Source of the DNA: Candidatus Poseidoniaceae archaeon
GTDB taxonomy: Archaea; Thermoplasmatota; Poseidoniia; Poseidoniales; Poseidoniaceae
NCBI GenBank assembly: GCA_028356125.1
Contig: JAOMTZ010000002.1
Span: 1-64,000, forward strand
DNA: 64,000 nt
Direction of reading: 5' to 3'
The stretch's first letter is position 1, and each line of letters starts with the position of its first letter. Made by a program: the position numbers and the translations under genes. This document shows, piece by piece, positions 1 through 7,308 of the stretch. Under the pieces are notes generated by a model. That model saw only the letters and a list, made by a program, of their open reading frames with translations. It searched no databases and was not told the origin of the DNA.

Positions 1-2
1 CT

Positions 3-1214
3 CTAGGTGAGGTTGAAACCGATTCTGGGATTCTTGAATTACAATTGAAAGGAGCAGGAAAGACGCCATACTCGCGTTTCGCAGACGGTAAAGCCGTTTT
101 ACGATCATCGATTAGGGAGTTCCTATGCAGTGAAGCAATGCATCACCTAAGAGTGCCTACAACTAGAGCGTTATCACTTGTTACTACAGGAGAAGATATA
201 ATGCGGGACATGATGTATGATGGAAATCGTGAATTTGAACCAGGTGCAGTTGTTTGCCGTATAGCGCCTAGTTTTATCCGGTTTGGAAGTTTCCAAATTC
301 ATGGTTTGATGAAAGATAATGAAACATTACGCACATTAGTAGAACACACTGTGAAAAACCATTTCCCTGAGTGCAATGTAGAATCTGATGAAGGGATAAT
401 TCAGTGGACTAAAGTAATTGCAAAGAATACTGCAGAAATGATTGCTCACTGGATGCGCGTTGGTTTTGTTCACGGAGTAATGAATACTGACAATATGTCA
501 GTTCACGGACTAACTATCGATTACGGACCATATGGATGGCTCGAAGATTACAATCCGGGATGGACACCCAATACTACCGACTCATCTCACAGAAGATACC
601 GATATGGCAATCAACCACAAATAGGGGCCTGGAATTTAGCAAGATTACTTGAGGCTGTATCACCGTTAATGGATAGCCCTGACAGGTTGAAAGAAGTTTT
701 AGAGTTCTATATTTCAAGTTATGAAGAATGCAATGACAACATGTGGGCTGCCAAATTAGGAATTTCAGAGTTTGCTGAATCAGACAATGAATTGATTTCT
801 GAACTCAATGTATTGTTACAGGAAGTCGAAACTGACATGACCATATTTTTCAGAGAATTGTGTAAAATTGAGCAACCGGACATAACTGAGCTAAAGTTCG
901 CATTTTATGATGATGAGAATATTCCTGCAACTGAATGGAACTTATGGCTGGCGAAATGGTGGACTAGAGTAAATTCCAATCCAGAACGAGAATTGATGCG
1001 ACTAAACAACCCGAAGTATGTTCTTCGTAACTGGATGGCTCAGTTGGCTATCGATGCTGCAGAAAAAGAAGACTATTCGGTTTGTGAATCAATATTCGAT
1101 TTATTGAAGTCACCATATGATGAACATCCAGAACAGGAGACTGAATGGTATCAAAAGCGTCCAGAGTGGGCAAGGCATCGTGTTGGATGCTCAATGCTAT
1201 CTTGCTCAAGTTAA
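3..1214 (+). CDS. selO: Protein adenylyltransferase SelO (YdiU/UPF0061), 5'-truncated by the window edge
   Basis: The reading frame is open from the first complete codon at base 3, so the ORF-track start (TTG at 45) is not the real one and the N-terminus lies outside the window. SelO has a kinase fold with flipped ATP and transfers AMP to hydroxyl side chains of proteins; it is linked to redox stress. The visible 403 residues carry family hallmarks: LQLKGAGKTPYSRFADGKAVLRSS, SEAMHHLRVPTTRALSLV, and the metal/nucleotide region HGVMNTDNMS followed by TIDYGPYGWLEDY. The protein ends in SCSS, the place where animal SelO has a selenocysteine near the C-terminus, so this is a Cys form. SelO is mainly bacterial and eukaryotic, so transfer is possible. 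Family assignment is very sure. Confidence 0.95.
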   Translation, partial: LGEVETDSGILELQLKGAGKTPYSRFADGKAVLRSSIREFLCSEAMHHLRVPTTRALSLVTTGEDIMRDMMYDGNREFEPGAVVCRIAPSFIRFGSFQIHGLMKDNETLRTLVEHTVKNHFPECNVESDEGIIQWTKVIAKNTAEMIAHWMRVGFVHGVMNTDNMSVHGLTIDYGPYGWLEDYNPGWTPNTTDSSHRRYRYGNQPQIGAWNLARLLEAVSPLMDSPDRLKEVLEFYISSYEECNDNMWAAKLGISEFAESDNELISELNVLLQEVETDMTIFFRELCKIEQPDITELKFAFYDDENIPATEWNLWLAKWWTRVNSNPERELMRLNNPKYVLRNWMAQLAIDAAEKEDYSVCESIFDLLKSPYDEHPEQETEWYQKRPEWARHRVGCSMLSCSS

Positions 1215-1230
1215 TTTGCATGCGAAATAA

Positions 1231-1522
1231 ATATACAGATTGGTAAAGAAATACATCGAATATATTTCTGAAAATCCCTTAGTCTGAAACAGGCCTTAAT
1301 ATGTGCACCGACGATGGATAGTGCATGGAGCAAATACAAATTGCAAAGACCTTCAAGAAAAACAACTCGGCTACAGCGGTGAAGTTTGTGCTGGTAATGG
1401 CAGTCATTTTCCTAATGACTTTCATTGTCAGTCTATTCCCGATCATGATTACAATCATGTTCCTAACCGCACCAGCGATCATCATGAACATTGGATGGTT
1501 GATGTTTGCAGGCGCTGTGTAA
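1231..1522. repeat. Tandem direct repeat, copy 1
   Basis: This unit begins at atatacagattggtaaag and ends exactly at the stop codon of the first small membrane-protein ORF. It is nearly identical to 1564-1853. The two differ by two single-base indels and a few substitutions upstream of the ORF, four third-position changes inside it, and TAA versus TGA. Both copies keep an AT-rich element (gaatatatttctgaa) 60-70 bases before the ATG that could serve as a TATA box. Confidence 0.9.
1325..1522 (+). CDS. 65-aa two-helix membrane protein, copy 1
   Basis: The protein starts MEQIQIAKTFKKNN and is then almost wholly hydrophobic to its last residue (AVKFVLVMAVIFL, then FPIMITIMFLTAPAIIMNIG), which suggests a short basic cytoplasmic N-terminus and two membrane helices. 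I do not recognise the family. The amino-acid sequence is identical to that of the ORF at 1656-1853, while the DNA differs at four codons (gct/gcc, agt/agc, gcg/gca, gct/gca), all synonymous. In the overlapping +1 frame (ORF 1303-1572) the same four changes are all non-synonymous, so this frame is the one under constraint. There is no clear Shine-Dalgarno site. A TATA-like gaatatatttc at about 1258 could drive it. Confidence 0.7.
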   Translation: MEQIQIAKTFKKNNSATAVKFVLVMAVIFLMTFIVSLFPIMITIMFLTAPAIIMNIGWLMFAGAV

Positions 1523-1563
1523 TCAGTCAGAATTATCAAATTCGCATATACGCATTGTTATTG

Positions 1564-1853
1564 ATATACTGATGGTAAAGAAATACATCGAATATATTTC
1601 TGAAATCCCTTAGTCTGAAACAGGCCTTAATATGTGGACCGACGATGGATAGTGCATGGAGCAAATACAAATTGCAAAGACCTTCAAGAAAAACAACTCG
1701 GCCACAGCGGTGAAGTTTGTGCTGGTAATGGCAGTCATTTTCCTAATGACTTTCATTGTCAGCCTATTCCCGATCATGATTACAATCATGTTCCTAACCG
1801 CACCAGCAATCATCATGAACATTGGATGGTTGATGTTTGCAGGCGCAGTGTGA
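1564..1853. repeat. Tandem direct repeat, copy 2
   Basis: Second copy of the roughly 290-base unit at 1231-1522, separated from it by about 41 bases of unrelated AT-rich sequence (1523-1563). Identity stops at the ORF stop codon; the next base on the plus strand is already the end of the convergent minus-strand gene. Confidence 0.9.
1656..1853 (+). CDS. 65-aa two-helix membrane protein, copy 2
   Basis: Encodes exactly the same 65 residues as 1325-1522, with synonymous differences only and a TGA instead of TAA stop. The copy keeps its own upstream AT-rich element, so each copy could be transcribed alone. The stop codon touches the stop of the convergent membrane-protein gene at 1854-2501. Function unknown; a small regulatory or stress-related membrane peptide is possible, but nothing in the sequence decides this. 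Confidence 0.7.
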   Translation: MEQIQIAKTFKKNNSATAVKFVLVMAVIFLMTFIVSLFPIMITIMFLTAPAIIMNIGWLMFAGAV

Positions 1854-2501
1854 CTATCTCTGCCCGTAGAGAAGGTTGGTCAATCTTTCAGATTTGACAG
1901 TAGTTTCTACATCTGTCAATCTGCGTTCGATTTCAATGACTTGCATAACTATCCTCTTGGTAGTGTCCTGAGTCGCAGGCCCCTTTACTTCCAACTCTTC
2001 TACAGTTTCATCAAAGTATTGATCTGGTTCATTGTAACTGGTTACTAAAACTCGAAATAGGCCAGCTAAGAAACCAACGATGACTGCGATTACTAGGCTG
2101 GTTACGCTTAATATTGATTCAGATAATTCAGAGGCACTGATGTCCTCATAGACGCTGACAACAATTATCAAGAAACCGAAAAGCTGGGCAAGAACATTTC
2201 CAATTGTCGAACTAATAATAGCAGAACCAAAAGCGTCAGATTTGGTAAGTCCTAAGTTGGAACTCGCATAGGCGCCAACCATAGCGACTGCAGGAAAAAT
2301 AGACATCATTAATGAATAATTAATCAGAATCGAGAATGTATCGCTAGAACCTTCAAGATGAGTAGATGTTGCAGAAATTATTCCCCAAAAACCTAGGAAG
2401 AAACCGATTACTAGGGCTGAACGGAGACTACTCTTTGTTTCTTTGACTACCACAATTTTCGTTCTAAGGCCACGTATTTGAATATTTATCCTAAACACCA
2501 T
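1854..2501 (-). CDS. Four-helix membrane protein with charged C-terminal tail, unknown function
   Basis: I do not recognise a family. The 215-aa protein has a basic N-terminus, then about four hydrophobic stretches (around residues 29-45, 60-80, 88-118 and 130-150), the third pair separated by an acidic loop (EDISASELSES). After the last helix comes a soluble tail of about 60 residues that is rich in charged residues and likely coiled (QVIEIERRLTDVETTVKSERLTN). It is convergent with the small duplicated gene (no spacer) and divergent from the lipid-kinase-like gene with only 28 bases between start codons, where a 14-base perfect palindrome lies. Confidence 0.75.
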   Translation of the reverse strand: MVFRINIQIRGLRTKIVVVKETKSSLRSALVIGFFLGFWGIISATSTHLEGSSDTFSILINYSLMMSIFPAVAMVGAYASSNLGLTKSDAFGSAIISSTIGNVLAQLFGFLIIVVSVYEDISASELSESILSVTSLVIAVIVGFLAGLFRVLVTSYNEPDQYFDETVEELEVKGPATQDTTKRIVMQVIEIERRLTDVETTVKSERLTNLLYGQR

Positions 2502-2511
2502 TATGCACTGA

Positions 2512-2525
2512 GTGCGTTAACGCAC
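2512..2525. promoter_or_regulatory. 14-bp perfect palindrome between divergent genes
   Basis: gtgcgttaacgcac is its own reverse complement and occupies half of the 28-base gap between the divergent start codons at 2501 and 2530, ending four bases before the plus-strand ATG. Its position fits an operator for a dimeric regulator or a hairpin at the very 5' end of the plus-strand mRNA. An AT-rich gaatatttat at about 2479-2488 could be the TATA box of the plus-strand gene. Role inferred from symmetry and position only. Confidence 0.45.
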
Positions 2526-2529
2526 AAGC

Positions 2530-3213
2530 ATGGCTGTCGATTCTCAGTTGCTATGGTTTCTCGGCCTAGGGGCTTTTGCGTTCATCACAGTGATGGCAAT
2601 AAAGCCGTTTCATGCATACCTGATGTCGAAAGGCTGCGAGAACATGGTAGCTGTTTACTACAACCGCAAAGTCGCACATATGGTAGCGGGTGGAGTTCCG
2701 CTAATATTGTGCCCAATAGTATTCACAGACCCAATATATCCACTTCTAGGCGGACTTCTCGGTGCAGCCGGCTTAGCAGCTGCTCACATGATGAATAGAC
2801 GACTCTGGTGGATGCAAACTGAACAGAACATGAACGATGCAACGTTTGCATTTATGCTTGGAATCTCAGTATTCGCTCTGTGGCATTACTTGGATGATGC
2901 TTGGCTGGCGATTCTTCCAGCCCTATTCATGGCATATGGAGATGGAGTTACTGGAATTATTCGCAACAAGATGTTTGCAAAACGAACCAAGAGTGCATGG
3001 GGTAATCTTGGAATGGCGATTCTTTGTATTCCTCTTGGCTACCTAATCGGTAAGAATGCAGACCCTTCAATTCCATTATGGGGAGCACTTTCTGGTGCTC
3101 TTGCTTCATTTGTTGAGCGCTACGAGTTTGGACCAATCGATGATAACGTACTGATTGTAATCGCTTCAAGCATATTGATTGCAGCGGGCGTTCACTTTGG
3201 ACCGCTACTGTGA
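2530..3213 (+). CDS. Dolichol/phytol kinase-like (SEC59/VTE5 family) integral membrane protein
   Basis: The 227-aa, mostly hydrophobic protein has about seven membrane segments. It carries the pattern of CTP-dependent polyprenol/phytol kinases: an early RKVAHMVAGGVP segment, AYGDGVTGIIR in mid-protein (compare GD(G/A)xA(A/G) of the family), a basic-then-glycine stretch TKSAWGNLGM, and late VERYEFGPIDDNVLI (compare the VE...DDN motif). Members phosphorylate isoprenoid alcohols such as dolichol, phytol or geranylgeraniol at the membrane. In an archaeon the substrate could be a lipid carrier for glycosylation or salvaged geranylgeraniol; this cannot be told from sequence. The related fold of CDP-archaeol synthase is an alternative, but the early RKxxH motif favours the kinase family. 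Confidence 0.75.
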   Translation: MAVDSQLLWFLGLGAFAFITVMAIKPFHAYLMSKGCENMVAVYYNRKVAHMVAGGVPLILCPIVFTDPIYPLLGGLLGAAGLAAAHMMNRRLWWMQTEQNMNDATFAFMLGISVFALWHYLDDAWLAILPALFMAYGDGVTGIIRNKMFAKRTKSAWGNLGMAILCIPLGYLIGKNADPSIPLWGALSGALASFVERYEFGPIDDNVLIVIASSILIAAGVHFGPLL

Positions 3214-3573
3214 TCAAGACATTATTTCGTCTTGCTCAGCATCTTCGACTAGAATGAACTCGAATTCTCCAGTCCTACTGTCATAATCAATACTTGAGAA
3301 TACTGCCTTCATCTGGCGGTCTTCGAATGGGTCGTGGAATATAGGCTGATCTTTTCGGAAAATAGCTAGGATTCTCTTGTACTGGTCCATATCCATCTTA
3401 CCCGTGATTGTGTAAACTGCGGATTCTGCACCTTCATCAAGAAGGTCATCTCCTTCATTGCCACGAATAACTGTGCGCTGTAGTCGACGCTTTACGTTCA
3501 TGTGAACATTGCAATCTTCGATTCTTTCCCAATCTTCACCCATAGTGGTGATGAAACACTCGTTATTCTCCAT
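3214..3573 (-). CDS. Hypothetical 119-aa soluble protein
   Basis: Not recognised. It is acidic, without signal peptide or membrane segment, and looks mainly beta-stranded: ESAVYTITGKMD, then DQYKRILAIFRKDQPIFHDPF, then a tail FEFILVEDAEQDEIMS. The layout loosely recalls small phage-tail/LysM-partner domains, but no motif is firm enough to name one. It sits 48 bases downstream of the FMN reductase gene on the same strand and may be cotranscribed. Its stop abuts the stop of the convergent lipid-kinase-like gene (3213/3214). Confidence 0.7.
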   Translation of the reverse strand: MENNECFITTMGEDWERIEDCNVHMNVKRRLQRTVIRGNEGDDLLDEGAESAVYTITGKMDMDQYKRILAIFRKDQPIFHDPFEDRQMKAVFSSIDYDSRTGEFEFILVEDAEQDEIMS

Positions 3574-3621
3574 AGAGCAGACTGTAGGCCCATATGTGAT
3601 AGTAATTTCTACTACGAAATC

Positions 3622-4119
3622 TCAGTTGGCAAGTTGGTTAAGCATGTCCTCAATAGTTTCAGGGTTAGCCTCTTTATCCTTATTTGAAGCCAACTTACGT
3701 CCCAATACATTGCATCCGAGATAAGAGAACATCTGGCGCATTGCCATGATCACGTGTTCGCCACCGCCACCACTGTGTGTTGCAAGACCAACCTTACGGG
3801 AATTGAATAAAGCACGGAAATCTTTCCACTGTGTACTGAGCCATGCAACCGCATTGTTTAGAGTTGGAGGCATTGAACCATTATATTCAGGGGCAATAAC
3901 CATCCAGGAATCTGCAGAGGACATTGCAGCCTTTAGTTCAGCCATTCCAGGAACTACATCTAATTCCTTAGAACGAGCAACTGTGAACATAGGAAAATCT
4001 AATTCCGCAAGATTGACTATGTCTGCTTCATGTCCCATTTCACGTGCAGCATCAGCAAATTTCCCGGCAAGAGCGAGGTTGTTATCGGAAGTTGCAGTGA
4101 TCATCAGTATCTTGGCCAT
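3622..4119 (-). CDS. NADPH-dependent FMN reductase (flavodoxin-like fold)
   Basis: A 165-aa flavodoxin-fold protein. MAKILMITATSDNN starts the first beta strand and the phosphate-binding loop. The family signature PEYNGSMPPTLNNAVAW is at about residues 77-93 and binds FMN and the nicotinamide. A later THSGGGGEHV loop matches the isoalloxazine-contacting region. Members reduce FMN, quinones, chromate or azo compounds with NAD(P)H, in the cytoplasm; the exact substrate cannot be read from sequence. Length is normal for the family. Confidence 0.9.
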   Translation of the reverse strand: MAKILMITATSDNNLALAGKFADAAREMGHEADIVNLAELDFPMFTVARSKELDVVPGMAELKAAMSSADSWMVIAPEYNGSMPPTLNNAVAWLSTQWKDFRALFNSRKVGLATHSGGGGEHVIMAMRQMFSYLGCNVLGRKLASNKDKEANPETIEDMLNQLAN

Positions 4120-4207
4120 AGTTGTCGCAAGAGGTCTCGGTTCTCAAAGGTGTGCATTGAAAGATACCACGAGTGAGATACAAATACTACTGTGCGAAAT
4201 ACGCTAT

Positions 4208-5239
4208 GTGGAAGAACAGACCAAGTTCGAACCTCTTCCTTCAGAGAGAATAGATTTTGTTCCAGTAGAAGTGCCCCAAACAAAAGAAAGAGGATGGATT
4301 GGTGTAGCACTTATTCGTTTACTTTCATTATTGATAGTTGGAGGAGCGTTGTACTATTCAACGGAAGGTTTGGTCGTAGCACTAGTTCTGTTTATTCTAA
4401 TAGTCCCTGTAGAGAAATTGTTTCCTCGCCATCGGGGGCAAAAAGTACGACGACCCCTTTACAAATTAGATGTAAGTTATGCATTTTCATCTCCATTGTT
4501 GAATTTACTTGGTTTGATTGCTGCAGTAATTGTTGCAATTATTTCATTTGCCTGGATCCCGGGATTGTTGATTAGACCATTAGTCTCTGAAATACCGAGT
4601 CAATGGTTACCTGTAGTCGGGTTTCTATTGTTCGATTTTGTAGGTTATTGGACACACAGATTCTATCATGAAATACCAGTATTGTGGAAATTTCATGCAG
4701 TGCATCATTCGACTGAACACCTTGATTGGGTTAGTGGATTTAGAGCACATCCATTTGATGGAACTTTGATCGCTCCAGCCTTTGCATTCCTAGTCGCAGC
4801 AGGATTCAGTCCGGAAATCACAGGACTATTCGCCATTTTCCAAATCCTGTTAGGACTTCTATTACATGCAAATGTCAGATTCAGGTTCAGATGGTTACAC
4901 CCATTTTTGGGAACTCCAGAAATGCATCATTGGCACCATAGCAATGAAGCGGAAGCGATTTGGACAAATTATGGTGCAGCAATTCCTCTGTGGGACCAAA
5001 TATTTGGAACATATCACATGCCTAAAGATAAGCGTCCGTCAGTATATGGGGTAGACGAATACATTGAACCCAACATGATTGATCAATTCATGTACCCTCT
5101 CAAAGGAGTTGGCAATCCCTTTAACATAATTAGACACCCTTTCAAATCAATAGCTAAAGGATTCCGTTTTTACTGGAATCTGATAAAGCAGATGAAGTGG
5201 GTAATTTTCAGGCCTAGAGGCATGAAGCCCCCTATGTAA
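4208..5239 (+). CDS. Fatty-acid hydroxylase / sterol-desaturase family membrane di-iron protein
   Basis: The ORF track begins at 3746, but that part overlaps the FMN reductase and reads like out-of-frame sequence. I choose GTG at 4208 (VEEQTKFEPL), giving 343 aa, just downstream of an AT-rich atacaaatac that may be the TATA box. Several membrane helices precede the three histidine clusters that bind the two irons: HRFYH, HAVHH and MHHWHH, with DFVGYWTHR ahead of the first and EAIWTNYG after the last. Family members hydroxylate or desaturate lipids (sterols, fatty acids, carotenoids) or cleave alkyl-glycerol ethers using O2. Substrate unknown here; carotenoid or isoprenoid lipids are possible. 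A T-rich stretch follows the stop. Confidence 0.88.
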   Translation: MEEQTKFEPLPSERIDFVPVEVPQTKERGWIGVALIRLLSLLIVGGALYYSTEGLVVALVLFILIVPVEKLFPRHRGQKVRRPLYKLDVSYAFSSPLLNLLGLIAAVIVAIISFAWIPGLLIRPLVSEIPSQWLPVVGFLLFDFVGYWTHRFYHEIPVLWKFHAVHHSTEHLDWVSGFRAHPFDGTLIAPAFAFLVAAGFSPEITGLFAIFQILLGLLLHANVRFRFRWLHPFLGTPEMHHWHHSNEAEAIWTNYGAAIPLWDQIFGTYHMPKDKRPSVYGVDEYIEPNMIDQFMYPLKGVGNPFNIIRHPFKSIAKGFRFYWNLIKQMKWVIFRPRGMKPPM

Positions 5240-5250
5240 GCGTTCGATTA

Positions 5251-5265
5251 CTCTTTTTCTTTTTT
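5251..5265 (+). terminator. T-rich terminator-like stretch after the hydroxylase gene
   Basis: ctctttttcttttttggg begins 12 bases after the stop codon at 5239. Oligo-T runs on the coding strand are the usual archaeal transcription-termination signal and the preferred context of aCPSF1-dependent termination. No hairpin precedes it. The remaining bases up to 5409 hold nothing else I can recognise. Confidence 0.5.
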
Positions 5266-5409
5266 GGGTCTTAGCCTGAAAACTATTTTCGAACTATTAG
5301 TGCAATCAAAACAGTGACAGGCAAATGATTGAAACCATTAGAAAAGCAATAACTCTCATTATCATCTCTACAGAATTTAGGAGATAGTAGTTCTTCCGGG
5401 TATCAAAAG

Positions 5410-6003
5410 TTAAAGTCGTTTGAATATAGTAGAAATGTACGGTCTCTCTCCGCCAAATGGATTGATATGTGTGTGTCTAATTGAATCAACTAGAGTCCAA
5501 TTTTCACCTAGTAAATCAGTTAGCATTGCTTCATCATATGTGTGTAAATCAAGGCCACAACACATCTGTTCCCCATCGGTAGAGAAGGTTTCGATAACTG
5601 CAAAACCACCGCTTGAAATGCACGATTCTAGATTGTAAACATAGGATTGCCTCTCGCTTTCTTTCAACAAGAAATGTAAGACTGCTCGGTCATGCCAGAT
5701 ATCAAAAATGCCTAATTTGAGTTCATTGGTCAAATCGCCTTGAATATATTGCATATTAGTTCCGTGTCTCTTCGACAAGATCCTAAGCGCTTCTGATGAA
5801 ACATCCAGTACAGTAACCTCATAATCGTTAGAAAGTAATGTGTCGACAAGTGTTGTAGCTCCGGCTCCAACATCGATAATCTTCTTCCCATCACAAGATG
5901 AGATTAGATCCATTGAGACTGCATGTTCCTTCTGATACCAACCTAACTGAGTTGTTTCGGCATCATTGTACGCTGCATTCCAGTGTTGCGCATTGTTTAG
6001 CAT
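5410..6003 (-). CDS. Class I SAM-dependent methyltransferase
   Basis: The 197-aa protein has motif I as IIDVGAGATTLVD at about residues 42-54, an acidic residue after the second strand (VTVLDVSS), a GDLTNEL segment, and motif IV-like FDIWHDRAVLHFL. The N-terminus HWNAAY...LGWYQ matches a common group of small Rossmann methyltransferases of unassigned substrate. Last gene of a tight minus-strand operon (tusA, ribA, osmC, this), 9 bases after the osmC stop. The substrate is unknown; the neighbours hint at small-molecule detoxification or sulfur metabolism, but this is inference. Confidence 0.85.
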   Translation of the reverse strand: MLNNAQHWNAAYNDAETTQLGWYQKEHAVSMDLISSCDGKKIIDVGAGATTLVDTLLSNDYEVTVLDVSSEALRILSKRHGTNMQYIQGDLTNELKLGIFDIWHDRAVLHFLLKESERQSYVYNLESCISSGGFAVIETFSTDGEQMCCGLDLHTYDEAMLTDLLGENWTLVDSIRHTHINPFGGERPYISTIFKRL

Positions 6004-6012
6004 AATACCAAC

Positions 6013-6411
6013 TCATTGGAATGTGACATCAACTTCCATCGATTCACTAACCGATACACAGACAGGGCAATTGCAACCTTCAGTAATCAACCATGCACGG
6101 TCCTCCATAGATATACCTGAAGGAAGGTTGACTACAACTTCGAGTTTTGCAACACGGCGTGGGCTAGCAGCCATTGTTTTCTCAACACTTCCTGTCATTC
6201 CAGCGACATCAATCTCCTTGGAGTCAGCCCTGATTGCGACAATTGTCATTACACACGTAAGCATGGAAGTCGCTAGCAAATCTGTTGGAGAGAATGATTC
6301 TCCCTTGCCCATATTATCTACTGGTGCGTCAGTAATCAGTTTGCCACCAGATGGCTCATGAGTTGCTGTACAGCGTAAATCGCCATCATATGTTGCATCT
6401 ATACGAACCAC
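6013..6411 (-). CDS. OsmC-family protein
   Basis: A 132-aa OsmC/YhfA-type protein. The family reduces organic hydroperoxides with two conserved cysteines; here C53 (LLATSMLTCVMTI) and C115 or C118 (EGCNCPVCVSV) are in the expected places. The helix preceding the first Cys, GKGESFSPTDLLATSM, is characteristic (GxxxxxSPxELL). Length is normal. It begins directly after ribA (6411/6412) in the same operon, so translation is probably coupled. Confidence 0.92.
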   Translation of the reverse strand: MVRIDATYDGDLRCTATHEPSGGKLITDAPVDNMGKGESFSPTDLLATSMLTCVMTIVAIRADSKEIDVAGMTGSVEKTMAASPRRVAKLEVVVNLPSGISMEDRAWLITEGCNCPVCVSVSESMEVDVTFQ

Positions 6412-7014
6412 TTAATCACCATTAAAATTGATATCATGGCCCATGCGATCAGCCTTGGTCTGCAGGTAATCACGATTTCCAGTTCCTACGCCGACAATTA
6501 ATGGCACCATTTCTACGACATTGATTCCGTATTCCTTGAGTTGTTTTGCCTTATCAGGATTATTTGAAAGGAGGCTAACATCATTGACTCCTAAGGAATC
6601 CAACATAGTACTTGCAATTCTATAGTTACGAGCATCACCAGGTAATCCGAGCATTAAATTTGCATCTAAAGTGTCTGCCCCTCTGTCTTGAAGATGATAG
6701 GCCTGAATCTTTGCATGAAGACCAATTCCTCTTCCTTCTTGTCGCAGATAGAGAACTACACCCCAACCCTTCTCAGATATTGCTTTTAGAGCAGCATCTA
6801 ATTGAGGCCCGCAGTCACAACGAAGAGAACCAAATGCATCACCAGTGAGGCATTCTGAATGTACCCTCATTAGAACAGGGTCTGGCCCAGTCATTTGGCC
6901 CAGTGAAAGAGCGACGTGGTCAAAACCGGTTTCTGATTCATTGAATACGCGGATATTGAAATCACCATATCGGGTAGGAAGTTTTGCCTCGCTCGGAACC
7001 TCGTCGATACTCAA
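6412..7014 (-). CDS. ribA: GTP cyclohydrolase II (RibA)
   Basis: First step of bacterial-type riboflavin synthesis: GTP to 2,5-diamino-6-ribosylamino-4(3H)-pyrimidinone 5'-phosphate, formate and pyrophosphate. The zinc ligands C55, C66 and C68 lie in [32 protein letters not shown] holds the catalytic Arg/GTP-binding region, and the C-terminus (TKADRMGHD) is typical. At 200 aa it is a stand-alone RibA without RibB. Most archaea use the unrelated GTP cyclohydrolase III (ArfA), so this is probably a gene of bacterial origin. Its start overlaps the tusA stop by four bases. Confidence 0.96.
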   Translation of the reverse strand: MSIDEVPSEAKLPTRYGDFNIRVFNESETGFDHVALSLGQMTGPDPVLMRVHSECLTGDAFGSLRCDCGPQLDAALKAISEKGWGVVLYLRQEGRGIGLHAKIQAYHLQDRGADTLDANLMLGLPGDARNYRIASTMLDSLGVNDVSLLSNNPDKAKQLKEYGINVVEMVPLIVGVGTGNRDYLQTKADRMGHDINFNGD

Positions 7015-7241
7015 TCTTTCACCTCGATAATGAAACGTAATTCGCCGGCAGATTTGAGGACATCGATTAGATGATGACCGAGCCTGTCTACGAGTATTGG
7101 CATATCATGCATTGTTTCAGGATCATCTGCTATAACCATCAGCACATCTCCTTGAGTTAAATCGACTAGGGCTTTTCTTGCTTGACTTACAGGCACAGGA
7201 CAGTAATGTCCCAACACATCTAGCTTGTGAGTCGGTTCCAC
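7011..7241 (-). CDS. tusA: TusA/SirA-family sulfur-carrier protein
   Basis: A 76-aa protein with the family signature [20 protein letters not shown]14 in CPxP is the persulfide-carrying residue. Members shuttle sulfane sulfur for tRNA thiolation, molybdopterin or sulfur oxidation. No TusBCDE or DsrEFH partner lies in the window. First gene of the operon tusA-ribA-osmC-methyltransferase, overlapping ribA by ATGA. The upstream 67-77 bases are shared with the divergent archaeosortase gene. Confidence 0.9.
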   Translation of the reverse strand: MEPTHKLDVLGHYCPVPVSQARKALVDLTQGDVLMVIADDPETMHDMPILVDRLGHHLIDVLKSAGELRFIIEVKD

Positions 7242-7308
7242 GATTTAGGCGAAGGGATAGGCAACTTGAACCCTCGTACAAGTGAGAGTTCATCAATAAG
7301 GTGGATTA

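Noticed and set aside
1279-1539. Minus-strand ORFs (1279-1539, 1610-1822) and +1-frame ORFs (1303-1572, 1634-1897) in the tandem repeat
   Set aside because: The four differences between the copies are all synonymous only in the 1325/1656 frame; the +1 frame changes at each site, and the minus frames lack any signal.
3746-4207. N-terminal extension of the hydroxylase ORF
   Set aside because: This part runs antisense through the FMN reductase gene and reads as non-protein-like sequence; GTG 4208 gives a normal-length enzyme.
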